The notes under the pieces are model-generated. The model was not told where the DNA came from, did no database searches, and worked only from the letters and a program-made list of their open reading frames with translations. From NCBI RefSeq assembly GCF_023923205.1, contig NZ_CP099490.1:1302001-1366000 (forward strand): DNA of 64,000 nucleotides, read 5' to 3'. Source of the stretch: Ornithinimicrobium cryptoxanthini. GTDB lineage: Bacteria > Actinomycetota > Actinomycetes > Actinomycetales > Dermatophilaceae. Below, one piece after another: positions 7,122-20,500 of this stretch (position 1 is the stretch's first letter; the number at the start of each line of letters is the position of its first letter). The position numbers and the translations under genes were made by a program.

Positions 7122-8276
7122 ATGGCGTTGTCCCCCGAGGACGTCATCAAGAAGAGCTTTAGCGCGACCCACTTGCGGCGTGGTTATGACGAGACCCAGG
7201 TCGACGATTTCCTGGACGAGGTCGTCGTCGAGCTGCGCCGCATGCTGGCCGACCAGGACGACCTGGCCGCTCAGCTGGAGGACTGCCGCTCAGGCAAGTA
7301 TGACGCGGGCGCCGAGGGTGGTGCCGCCGCCTTTGCCGGTGGTGGGGCCAGCCTGGACGAGGAGCAGCTGGCCCAGGTCCGGCGGGAGCGTGAGGAGCTC
7401 GTCGCCGAGCTCGAGCAGCTCTCCGGACAGCTGGACAGTCGCCGCGCCGAGGTGGGGGAGGTCGAGGGCGACGCCGAGCGCCGCATCGAGGCCGCCAGGG
7501 CCAAGGCTGCTGAGGCCGAGTCGGCTGCAAACGAGGAGATCGAGGGCCGCCTCCAGGGCGAGCTGAAGGAGCTGCAGCACAAGGTCGAGGAGACCCGCGT
7601 TCAGGCTGAGGCCGAGCAGGCGCGTCTGGCCGAGCTCCAGCAGCAGGTGACCGAGGCCGAGGCCCGCGCCACCGAGGCGGAGAGCCGGGCCACCGAGGTC
7701 GAGGGTTCCGCCGAGCAGGCCGATGCTGCGGCTGCTCCGGTCGCTGCCGCCGCTCCCGCTGCCATGGGCGAGGACCCGACCAAGATCATCTCTCTGGCCC
7801 AGCGCCTGCACGACCAGCACGTCGCCGACGGTGAGGAGTCCAAGCAGCGCCTCATCGGCGAGGGCGAGGACTATCGCGACCGGGTCGTCAAGGAAGCCAA
7901 CGAGACCAAGGACACCCTGATCCGCGAGGGCCAGGAGAAGCACGACGAGCTGGTCGCCACCGGTCAGGCCGAGCACGACAAGCTCGTCAACACCGGTCAG
8001 CAGAGGCACGACGAGCTGGTCGCCACCGGCCAGGCCGAGCACGACAAGCTGGTCGGCGAGGGCACCAGTCGCCGCGACTCCCTCGTGGGCGAGGCGGAGG
8101 TCAAGCGCACCAACATCCTGACCGACCTGGAGAGCAAGCAGACCACCTTGTCCACGCGCATCGACGAGCTCAAGACGTTTGAGGGTGACTACCGCGACAA
8201 GCTGCGCGGCTACCTCACCGAGCAGATGGGCTTCCTCGACCGCAACAACGACGGGATCGACGACCGTCAGCAGTGA
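7122..8276 (+). CDS. divIVA: DivIVA/Wag31 polar-growth coiled-coil protein
   Basis: 384 aa. The N-terminal DivIVA domain (SPEDVIKKSFSATHLRRGYDETQVDDFLDEVV) binds curved membrane at poles and septum. A long coiled coil follows from about residue 85, then an Ala-rich break (about 205-212). Residues about 239-337 form around nine 11-residue repeats built on xHDELVATGQA or EHDKLVNTGQ. A short tail follows (YLTEQMGFLDRNNDGIDDR). In actinobacteria it recruits the elongation machinery to cell poles. GAGGTG precedes the ATG, and a strong terminator follows at 8291-8340. Confidence 0.95.
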   Translation: MALSPEDVIKKSFSATHLRRGYDETQVDDFLDEVVVELRRMLADQDDLAAQLEDCRSGKYDAGAEGGAAAFAGGGASLDEEQLAQVRREREELVAELEQLSGQLDSRRAEVGEVEGDAERRIEAARAKAAEAESAANEEIEGRLQGELKELQHKVEETRVQAEAEQARLAELQQQVTEAEARATEAESRATEVEGSAEQADAAAAPVAAAAPAAMGEDPTKIISLAQRLHDQHVADGEESKQRLIGEGEDYRDRVVKEANETKDTLIREGQEKHDELVATGQAEHDKLVNTGQQRHDELVATGQAEHDKLVGEGTSRRDSLVGEAEVKRTNILTDLESKQTTLSTRIDELKTFEGDYRDKLRGYLTEQMGFLDRNNDGIDDRQQ

Positions 8277-8290
8277 CGCACCGCTGCTTC

Positions 8291-8340
8291 GCAGGCCCCC
8301 GCTCCGGTCACTGACCCGGTGCGGGGGCCTGCTTGTCTTT
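8291..8340 (+). terminator. Rho-independent terminator after divIVA
   Basis: GCAGGCCCCCGC (8291-8302) pairs perfectly with GCGGGGGCCTGC (8321-8332), followed by the T-rich TTGTCTTT. It closes the yggS-sepF-yggT-divIVA unit. Confidence 0.88.
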
Positions 8341-8406
8341 CACCCCTTCCTGCCCTTATCCTTCGCGCACACAAGGGTTGAGTCCCACACCGATTAAGGG
8401 GTCGCA

Positions 8407-8985
8407 TTGGCAGTCAAGGGTGGAGCCGAGCAGGTCGTCGCAGGTGCCAATGCTGAGTCGACCACGGCACAGAAGTCGACGGCCAGGAAGCCGGCGGCAA
8501 AGAAGGCCGCAGCCGCCAAGAAGCCGGCGGCAAAGAAGGCCACCACCCCCCGGAAGTCCACTGCGGGGACAGCGCGGCGCGGCACGTCGGTGACCACCCT
8601 GCCCGTGCTCGAGCAGGAGGACCCGTGGACCACGGAGGAGCTCGCCGAGGTCGAGGCAGAGCTCCAAACCGACCGGGACCGCCTGCAGACCGAGGTCGAT
8701 GAGGCCGAGGCCGACCTGGCCGAGCTGATGCGCGAGGGTGGCGAGGGCTCAGGTGACGACCAGGCCGACGCGGGCTCAGCGACCTGGGAGCGCGAGCACG
8801 AGCTGTCGCTGACCAACAACGCCCGGGAGCTCCTCCAGCAGATCGAGCGCGCGCTCGAGCGGATCGAGGAGGGCGTCTATGGCACCTGCGAGTCGTGCGG
8901 CAACCCGATCGGCAAGATGCGGCTCCAGGCCTTCCCGCGTGCGACGCTGTGTCTGACATGCAAGCAGAAGCAGGAGCGCCGCTGA
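8407..8985 (+). CDS. TraR/DksA-family zinc-finger protein with a Lys/Ala-rich N-terminus
   Basis: 192 aa starting at TTG 8407 behind AAGGGG. The first 60 residues carry histone-H1-like repeats (ARKPAAKKAAAAKKPAAKK). Residues about 75-115 form an acidic coiled coil. The C-terminus is a C4 zinc finger ([25 protein letters not shown]) typical of the TraR/DksA superfamily. Such proteins are common upstream of lspA in actinobacteria; a role at RNA polymerase or on DNA is inferred from the family. The end overlaps lspA by 28 nt. Confidence 0.85.
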   Translation: MAVKGGAEQVVAGANAESTTAQKSTARKPAAKKAAAAKKPAAKKATTPRKSTAGTARRGTSVTTLPVLEQEDPWTTEELAEVEAELQTDRDRLQTEVDEAEADLAELMREGGEGSGDDQADAGSATWEREHELSLTNNARELLQQIERALERIEEGVYGTCESCGNPIGKMRLQAFPRATLCLTCKQKQERR

Positions 8986-9668
8986 CCTCCCAGGCCGGGG
9001 ACGACGCCACGGACTCCATCACCCACCGGCCCGTCACTCGCTCCCTCTTCTGGCTGGTGCTGGGCATTGCGGCGGTGTGGGTCGTCGTCGACCAGGTCAC
9101 CAAGAACCTCGCGGAGGAGCACCTCTCCGACGGGTCCACGATCCAGGTGGTCGGTGAGATCTTCCAGCTGCACCTGACCTACAACTCGGGCGCGGCCTTC
9201 TCGATGGGCACCGGCTCCACCGGCCTGCTGACGATCCTGGCGAGCATCGTCAGCGTCGTCATCATCTGGAACGCCAGGCGCTTGGGCAGCCTGGCCTGGG
9301 CCTGGGGGCTGGGCTTGCTCCTCGGCGGTGCCGTCGGCAACCTGACCGACCGGCTGATCCGCCCCCCGGAGTTCGGCAAGGGGCACGTGGTCGACTTCTT
9401 CCAGCTGCCCAACTTCCCGATCTTTAACGTGGCGGACATCGGCATCACCTCCGCGGCCGTCCTGATCGGCATCCTCGCCCTGCGCGGCATCAACCCCGAC
9501 GGCACGCGGCACACCAAGAACGGCGAGGACAAGGGTGCCGAGTCGCGCGAACCGGGCGCCCCGGCATACGACACGGACGAGGACAAGGGTGCCGGGTCCC
9601 GCGAACCGGGTGCCCCGGCATACGACAAGGACAACGATGACGATGCTGACGGAGACCGTCGTGGCTGA
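8958..9668 (+). CDS. lspA: Lipoprotein signal peptidase II
   Basis: 236 aa. LspA is the inner-membrane aspartic protease that cleaves signal peptides from diacylglyceryl-prolipoproteins. About four membrane segments are visible ([20 protein letters not shown] first). Conserved motifs are [21 protein letters not shown] (catalytic Asp) and FNVADIGI (second catalytic Asp). ATG 8958 is chosen inside the dksA-like gene. The C-terminal tail of about 45 residues is an acidic repeat (see 9525-9632) unusual for the family and probably cytoplasmic. Confidence 0.93.
   Translation: MQAEAGAPLTSQAGDDATDSITHRPVTRSLFWLVLGIAAVWVVVDQVTKNLAEEHLSDGSTIQVVGEIFQLHLTYNSGAAFSMGTGSTGLLTILASIVSVVIIWNARRLGSLAWAWGLGLLLGGAVGNLTDRLIRPPEFGKGHVVDFFQLPNFPIFNVADIGITSAAVLIGILALRGINPDGTRHTKNGEDKGAESREPGAPAYDTDEDKGAGSREPGAPAYDKDNDDDADGDRRG
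9525..9632 (+). repeat. Tandem 54-bp repeat in the lspA 3' end
   Basis: Two copies, 9525-9578 and 9579-9632, differ at a few bases. They encode the acidic unit [17 protein letters not shown] twice. The length keeps the frame, so the tail can grow or shrink by slippage. Confidence 0.9.
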
Positions 9669-10590
9669 GACGCGCACCGTCAACGTCCCCGACGGCCTGG
9701 ACGGTGAGCGGGTCGACGCCGGTCTGGCCAGGCTGCTCGGCCTGTCCCGCAGCCGCGCCGCCGACCTGGCCGCCGAGGGCCACATCAGAATCGGTGGCCG
9801 AGCCGTCGGCAAGTCCGACCGCCTGCAGGCCGGTGACTGGGTCGAGGTCGTGCTGCCGCCGGTCCGTCAGCCTGAGGAGCTGGAGGTGCGCGCCGAGCCG
9901 GTCGAGGGCATGCGCATCGTGCACGACGACACGGAGATCGTCGTCGTCGACAAGCCGGCGTATGTCGCGGCGCACCCGAGCGTCGGCTGGAGTGGGCCGA
10001 CGGTGGTCGGGGGACTGGCCGCGGCGGGCTATCGCATCTCCACCTCGGGTGCGCCCGAGCGGCAGGGGATCGTGCAGCGCCTCGACGTCGGCACCAGCGG
10101 ACTGATGGTCGTGGCCAAGTCGGAGCGGGCCTACACCGTGCTCAAGCAGGCGTTCCGCGACCGGGTGGTCGACAAGACCTATCACACGCTGGTGCAGGGG
10201 CTGCCCGACCCGCACGAGGGCACCATCGACGCTCCGATCGGGCGGCACCCGGGGCATGACTACCGCTTCGCCGTCCGCTCCGAGGGGCGGCACTCGATCA
10301 CGCACTACGAGCTGCTCGAGGCCCACCGGCGGGCGAGCCTGCTGGAGGTCCAACTCGAGACTGGGCGCACTCACCAGATCCGCGTGCACTTCTCGGCGCT
10401 GCGGCACCCGTGCTGCGGCGACCTCACCTATGGCGCCGACCCCCGCCTCGCGCGCGAGCTCGGGCTGCAGCGGCAGTGGCTGCACGCGGTCAAGCTCGGC
10501 TTCGAGCACCCGGGCAGCGGCGACTACGTCAGCTTCGACAGCCCCTATCCCGAGGATCTCCAGATCGCTCTGGACCGCATCGCCTCCTGA
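9661..10590 (+). CDS. RluA/RluD-family 23S rRNA pseudouridine synthase
   Basis: 309 aa from GTG 9661 (GGAG six bases upstream); in-frame ATGs at 9637 and 9643 are alternatives. An S4 RNA-binding domain ([31 protein letters not shown]) is followed by the synthase domain with the catalytic Asp in [16 protein letters not shown] and the [15 protein letters not shown] motif. RluD-type enzymes isomerise uridines in 23S rRNA. The gene overlaps the lspA stop, the standard lspA-rluD coupling. Confidence 0.9.
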   Translation: MAETRTVNVPDGLDGERVDAGLARLLGLSRSRAADLAAEGHIRIGGRAVGKSDRLQAGDWVEVVLPPVRQPEELEVRAEPVEGMRIVHDDTEIVVVDKPAYVAAHPSVGWSGPTVVGGLAAAGYRISTSGAPERQGIVQRLDVGTSGLMVVAKSERAYTVLKQAFRDRVVDKTYHTLVQGLPDPHEGTIDAPIGRHPGHDYRFAVRSEGRHSITHYELLEAHRRASLLEVQLETGRTHQIRVHFSALRHPCCGDLTYGADPRLARELGLQRQWLHAVKLGFEHPGSGDYVSFDSPYPEDLQIALDRIAS

Positions 10591-10605
10591 CGGCAGACTT
10601 GCCTC

Positions 10606-11490
10606 ATGGCACAGAGGGTGGCGACCACACGTCATACGGGCAGGGATCTGCTGCGTGCCGCGGTCCTGACCCCGGTCCTGGTCGCCGGGTTGGCCCTGGC
10701 CCTGAGTGCCTGCGCCAACCAGACCGCCCCCGGTGACGGATCCGCGGCACCCGAGCCGAGCGCCTCGACCGGCGAGGAGCTGGCCGGGCGCACGTTCGTG
10801 TCCACCGGTGCCAGTGGGCACGAGCTGGTCGACGGCTCGCAGGTGCAGCTGACCTTCGAGGCGACCACCCTGTCGGCGCGCGCCGGCTGCAACGCTCTGT
10901 TCGGCGACTATGCAGTGGAGGAGCAGACCCTCCGCGTCGGGGCGATGGGCAGCACCGAGATGGGCTGCGAGCAGGCGTTGATGGAGCAGGACCAGTGGCT
11001 GGCCGCGTTCCTCGAGGCGGGGCCGACCGTGCGGGTCGACGGTGACGAGCTCACGCTGAGTGGCGAAGAGGCGGAGCTGGTGCTGACCGACCGGGTCGTC
11101 GCGGACCCGGACCGACCGCTGGAGGGGACGACGTGGCAGCTTGAGTCGCACCGCGGCAACGATGCGGTCTCGCACGTCACGGGCATGGACAAGGCGTCGC
11201 TGCGCTTTGACGGTGACGGGCTGTTGGAGGTGCACACCGGCTGCAACCAGGGGAGTGCCACCTATGAGCTGGACGGCGACACCGTCATCATCGGGCCCGT
11301 CGCCCTCACGCGCATGGCCTGTCCTGAGCCGGCCATGGAGATCGAGGCCCTGCTGACCTCGGCCCTGGACCAGCAGACGCTGACCGTGTCCGTCGAGGCT
11401 GACCGCTTGACGTTGGACGGTGACGACTCTGGTCTCGGCCTGGTCGCGGTGCCTACGCCTGATGCTGACACCGGCGCGAGTACGTCCTGA
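10606..11490 (+). CDS. Lipoprotein with two META (HslJ-like) domains
   Basis: 294 aa. The signal peptide ends in the lipobox LSAC (AGLALALSACANQ), so LspA encoded just upstream would process it. Two META repeats follow: residues about 60-165 (AGRTFVSTG … RAGCNALFGDYAV … MGCEQALMEQDQWL) and about 170-275 (LEGTTWQLES … HTGCNQGSATYELDGDTV … RMACPEPAMEIEALL). The paired Cys in each repeat probably form disulfides. Its role is unknown; related proteins are linked to envelope stress or metabolite resistance. Confidence 0.88.
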   Translation: MAQRVATTRHTGRDLLRAAVLTPVLVAGLALALSACANQTAPGDGSAAPEPSASTGEELAGRTFVSTGASGHELVDGSQVQLTFEATTLSARAGCNALFGDYAVEEQTLRVGAMGSTEMGCEQALMEQDQWLAAFLEAGPTVRVDGDELTLSGEEAELVLTDRVVADPDRPLEGTTWQLESHRGNDAVSHVTGMDKASLRFDGDGLLEVHTGCNQGSATYELDGDTVIIGPVALTRMACPEPAMEIEALLTSALDQQTLTVSVEADRLTLDGDDSGLGLVAVPTPDADTGASTS

Positions 11491-11659
11491 CGGCTCAGGA
11501 TGAGGCGCTCAGGATCAGGCGCCCCAGGACCAGGCACCCTGGGTCAGGCACCCTGGGTCAGGCCCCCACGATTGGGCCCGCAGGATCTGGCCCTTCAGGG
11601 CGCTGACCTGCACGGCTGGCCACCGGGTGTCCTGCCGATGACGGGTGGCTGGACCGGAG

Positions 11660-11689
11660 TTGGTGACGACGCAAACCTGGTGCTACAGT
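11660..11689 (+). promoter_or_regulatory. Candidate rrn promoter P1
   Basis: TTGGTG, 18-bp spacer, TACAGT preceded by TGC (extended -10). It lies about 410 bp before the 16S gene. Called by pattern only. Confidence 0.45.
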
Positions 11690-11772
11690 AACGACTCGCT
11701 GCTGCGGCCCTGCCGCGCAGAGGATCGAGCCGATGGACCTGGCCAAGGCCGCTCTTGCAGAGCGAAGCCGAT

Positions 11773-11802
11773 TTGGACAAGCGAGACTGGCTCAGATAGA
11801 AT
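11773..11802 (+). promoter_or_regulatory. Candidate rrn promoter P2
   Basis: TTGGAC, 18-bp spacer, TAGAAT. It is the best sigma-A-like site upstream of the 16S gene and leaves a leader of about 290 nt. Confidence 0.6.
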
Positions 11803-12098
11803 AAACAGGTTGCCCCAATCGCTGTGCCGGCGGTTTTGTTGGTGTGGTGGTTGGTGTGTGTCCGATCTTTGAGAACTCAACAGCGTGTCAGTAATCGATG
11901 CCAATTTTTACCCTGTCCTGGGGCATGGCATGGGCCCATTTTGTGTGGGTGTGTGGTGTGTTCTGATGGCAAGGATTTCTTTGATTATTTTGTTGGATGA
12001 GTCAGTGTGACTTGTTCTGCTAGTGATTGTGCCCTTCTTTGGGTCAAAGTTTGCTTGGCTGCTCATCTCTTTTTGGGGTGGGTGGTTGGGTGTTTGAT

Positions 12099-17165
<5,067 letters not shown>

Positions 17166-17284
17166 ACAAATGATGACACGCGTCCACTGTGTGGTTCCCG
17201 AGATACGAACCACAAACCCCACCCCCGCACCACACACAAGTGGTGCCCGGGTGGGCCCAATGAATGGTTTGACATCTCCATAGA

Positions 17285-17403
17285 GTTACGGCGGCCATAG
17301 CGAGAGGGAAACGCCCGGACACATACCGAACCCGGAAGCTAAGCCTCTCAGCGCCGATGGTACTGCACTGGTGACGGTGTGGGAGAGTAGGACACCGCCG
17401 GAC
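17285..17403 (+). rRNA. rrf: 5S ribosomal RNA
   Basis: Typical 5S features: GGCGGCCATAGCGAGAGGGAAACGCCCGG, then CCGAACCCGGAAGCTAAG and GGGAGAGTAGGACACCGCC. The terminal strands pair to form helix I. It lies about 120 bp after 23S and before a strong hairpin. Confidence 0.95.
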
Positions 17404-17411
17404 AAACACTC

Positions 17412-17457
17412 CAGTAGCCCCACCCCAGACCACACGGTCCACGGGGTGGGGCTACTG
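17412..17457 (+). terminator. rRNA operon terminator
   Basis: CAGTAGCCCCACCCC (17412-17426) pairs perfectly over 15 bp with 17443-17457. No T run follows, as is common in high-GC actinobacteria. Confidence 0.85.
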
Positions 17458-17587
17458 CCATGTCCGGACCTTGCTGAGGCTGGCCGCACACCGTAACGTC
17501 GCCCTAGCCGGACGGCGTCGAGGCGATCCGCAAGACCCGCGTGTCCAGCTGAGCTGGCCGGCTTCGGCACTGTCGGTGGGGCGACCT

Positions 17588-20500
17588 ATGATCATCGAGA
17601 TGTCGATCGCACCCAGCTCCGCAGGCAACTTCGTCCACCTCCACAACCACACCGAGTACTCCATGCTCGATGGTGCCGCGAGGATCACGGACATGTTCGA
17701 GCGCGCCGCCGAGCTGGGGATGCCCGCGATCGCGACCACCGACCACGGCTACATCTTCGGGGCGCACGAGTTCTGGAGCGCGGGCAACAAGACCGGCGTC
17801 AAGCCGATCATCGGTCTAGAGGCCTACGTCACGCCCGGGACGCACCGGAGCGACCGCACGCGGGTGAAGTATGGCGACGGTGGCCGCGACGACGTCTCCG
17901 GCTCGGGTGCCTACACCCACATGACGATGTGGGCGCGCAACAACAATGGCCTGCACAACCTCTTCCGGATGGCCTCGCTGGCCTCCCTGGAGGGCTACTA
18001 CTTCAAACCGCGCATGGACCGCGAGCTGCTCGAGACCTACGGCAAGGGCATCATCGCGACCACGGGGTGCCCGTCCGGTGAGGTCCAGACCCGGCTCCGT
18101 TTTGGTCAGTATGCCGAGGCGCGCCAGGCCGCCGCCGAGATGCAGGACATCTTCGGCAAGGAGAACTACTTCCTCGAGCTGATGGACCACGGCATCGACA
18201 TCGAGCGCCGCACCAGGGCGGACCTGCTCAAGCTGGCCAAGGACCTCGATCTGCCGCTGGTGGCGACCAACGACCTCCACTACACCCGCAAGGAGGACGC
18301 CCAGAGCCACAGCGCGCTCCTGTGCATCCAGACCGCGGCCACGCTGCAGGACCCGACCCGCTTCAAGTTCGACGGTGACGGCTACTACCTGAAGTCCGCG
18401 CAGGAGATGCGTGAGATCTGGCGCGAGCTGCCCGAGGCCTGCGACAACACGCTGCTGATCGCTGAGCGCTGCGAGGTCTCATTCACCGAGGGCGAGGGGC
18501 GCTTCATGCCGCGCTTCCCGGTGCCCGAGGGCGAGGACGAGACCTCGTGGTTCGTCAAGGAGGTCGAGACCGGCCTGCACCGCCGCTACCCCGAGGGCGT
18601 GCCCGACTACGCGCGTAAGCAGGCCGAGTACGAAACCGGGGTCATCCTCGGAAAGGGATACCCGGGCTACTTCCTTGTCGTCGCCGACTTCATCAACTGG
18701 GCCAAGAACCAGGGGATCCGCGTCGGGCCGGGGCGTGGCTCAGGCGCCGGCTCGATGTGCGCCTACGCCATGGGCATCACCGACCTCGACCCGATCCCGC
18801 ACGGCCTGATCTTCGAGCGCTTCCTCAACCCGGAGCGCATGTCGATGCCCGACTTCGACGTCGACTTCGATGACCGGCGCCGCTCGGAGGTCATCCACTA
18901 CGTCACCGAGAAGTATGGCGACGACCGGGTCGCCATGATCGCCACCTACGGCACCCTGAAGGCCAAGGCGGCGCTCAAGGACGCGGCCCGGGTGATGGGC
19001 TTCCCGTTCGCGATGGGGGAGAGGCTCACCAAGGCGATGCCTCCCTCGGTGATGGGCAAGGACATCCCGCTCTCCGGCATACATGACACCGAGCACCCTC
19101 GCTATGGCGAGGCAGGAGAGTTCCGCGAGCTCCTGGCAAACGACCCCGAGGCGGCCCAGGTCTTCGAGACCGCCACCGGCCTGGAGGGGTTGAAGCGGCA
19201 GTGGGGCGTGCACGCCGCCGGCGTCATCATGTCCAGCGAGCCGCTGATCGACGTGATCCCCATCATGCGCCGCGAGCAGGACGGCCAGATCATCACCCAG
19301 TTCGACTACCCGACGTGTGAGCGTCTGGGTCTGGTCAAGATGGACTTCCTGGGTCTGCGCAACCTGACGATCCTCGACGACGCGATCGCCAACGTGAAGC
19401 TCAACCGCGGTGAGGACCTCGACCTGGACGCACTGTCCAAGGACATGACCGACCCCAAGGCCTACGAGCTGCTCGGCCGCGGCGACACCCTCGGGGTCTT
19501 CCAGCTGGACGGCTCCGGCATGCGCCAGCTGCTGCGGCTGATGCAGCCCGACAACTTCGAGGATATCTCCGCGGCCCTCGCGCTCTATCGTCCCGGCCCG
19601 ATGGGCGTCAACGCACACACCAACTTCGCCCTGCGCAAGAACAACAAGCAGGAGGTGGTCCCGCTCGACCCCCAGCTCAAGGGCAAGCTCCAGCCCGAGA
19701 TGGTCGAGGCCCTCGAGCCTATCCTCGGCACCACCTATGGCCTGTGTGTTGCGGGAGACACCCTGATCGTCGATGCGGACAGCGGTGAACGGGTCCGGAT
19801 TGACGGGTTGTCGGAGCGAGTCACCTCCGGGTTCTTCACGTTTGGCGTTGACCAGGAAGGCCGCGTTGTCCGCCGGCGCGTCACGCACTGGTGGGAGATG
19901 CCCGCCAAGCCGGTCCTGACCGTGCAGACGGCCTCCGGGCAGCAGCTGCGTCTGTCGACGGACCACAAGGTGCTGACTCCTCGAGGCTGGGTGCCCGCCG
20001 GAGAACTGATCGCGGGCAAGGATCGCCTGGCGCGGCCCAGAGATGCCTCTGAGTTTTCGACACCATCCCAAATGTCCGGGGATGAGGCGGCGCTGCTCGG
20101 TTATCTGCTGTCTGACGGCTACATCACGTTGTACGACAACACGTTCATTAGCGCGAGCAAGACGCTGCGCGACCACGTGGGCCAACTGGCAGAAGATCTC
20201 TTCGACGACACGTTTGCCGTCGAAGAGACTCCCGATCGACGAGCTCCACGCATCAGGTTCGCGGCGTCTCCAGCGGGAACGGGTAGGGGACGGAGCGAAG
20301 GCTACGGGACTTACGCGACCATCGGCATCAATCGGTGGCTGCGCAGGCTTGGATTCACAGGCAAGACGACTTCCGCACACAAATTTGTCCCCGAACTCGC
20401 TAAGCAGGCCAGCCTTGAGGTGCGCGTCCGGCTTCTCGCAGCGCTCTGGGACGGCGACGGTCACGTGGGGTCCAAACTCGCCTACTACAAGACGGTCAGC

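Larger units (their letters stand above)
11491..12098 (+). other. rRNA operon upstream region and leader
   Basis: 608 bp without a gene. The first part has short tandem repeats (a 14-bp unit twice at 11531-11558). The second part holds two promoter-like sites (11660-11689 and 11773-11802) and the AT-rich leader, with TTTGAGAACTCAACAGCGTG near 11869-11888, a sequence seen in other actinobacterial rrn leaders and paired with a similar one in the spacer. Confidence 0.7.

Noticed and set aside
9490..11235. 581-codon minus-strand frame
   Set aside because: It covers rluD and the META lipoprotein in antisense; both have clear domains on the plus strand.
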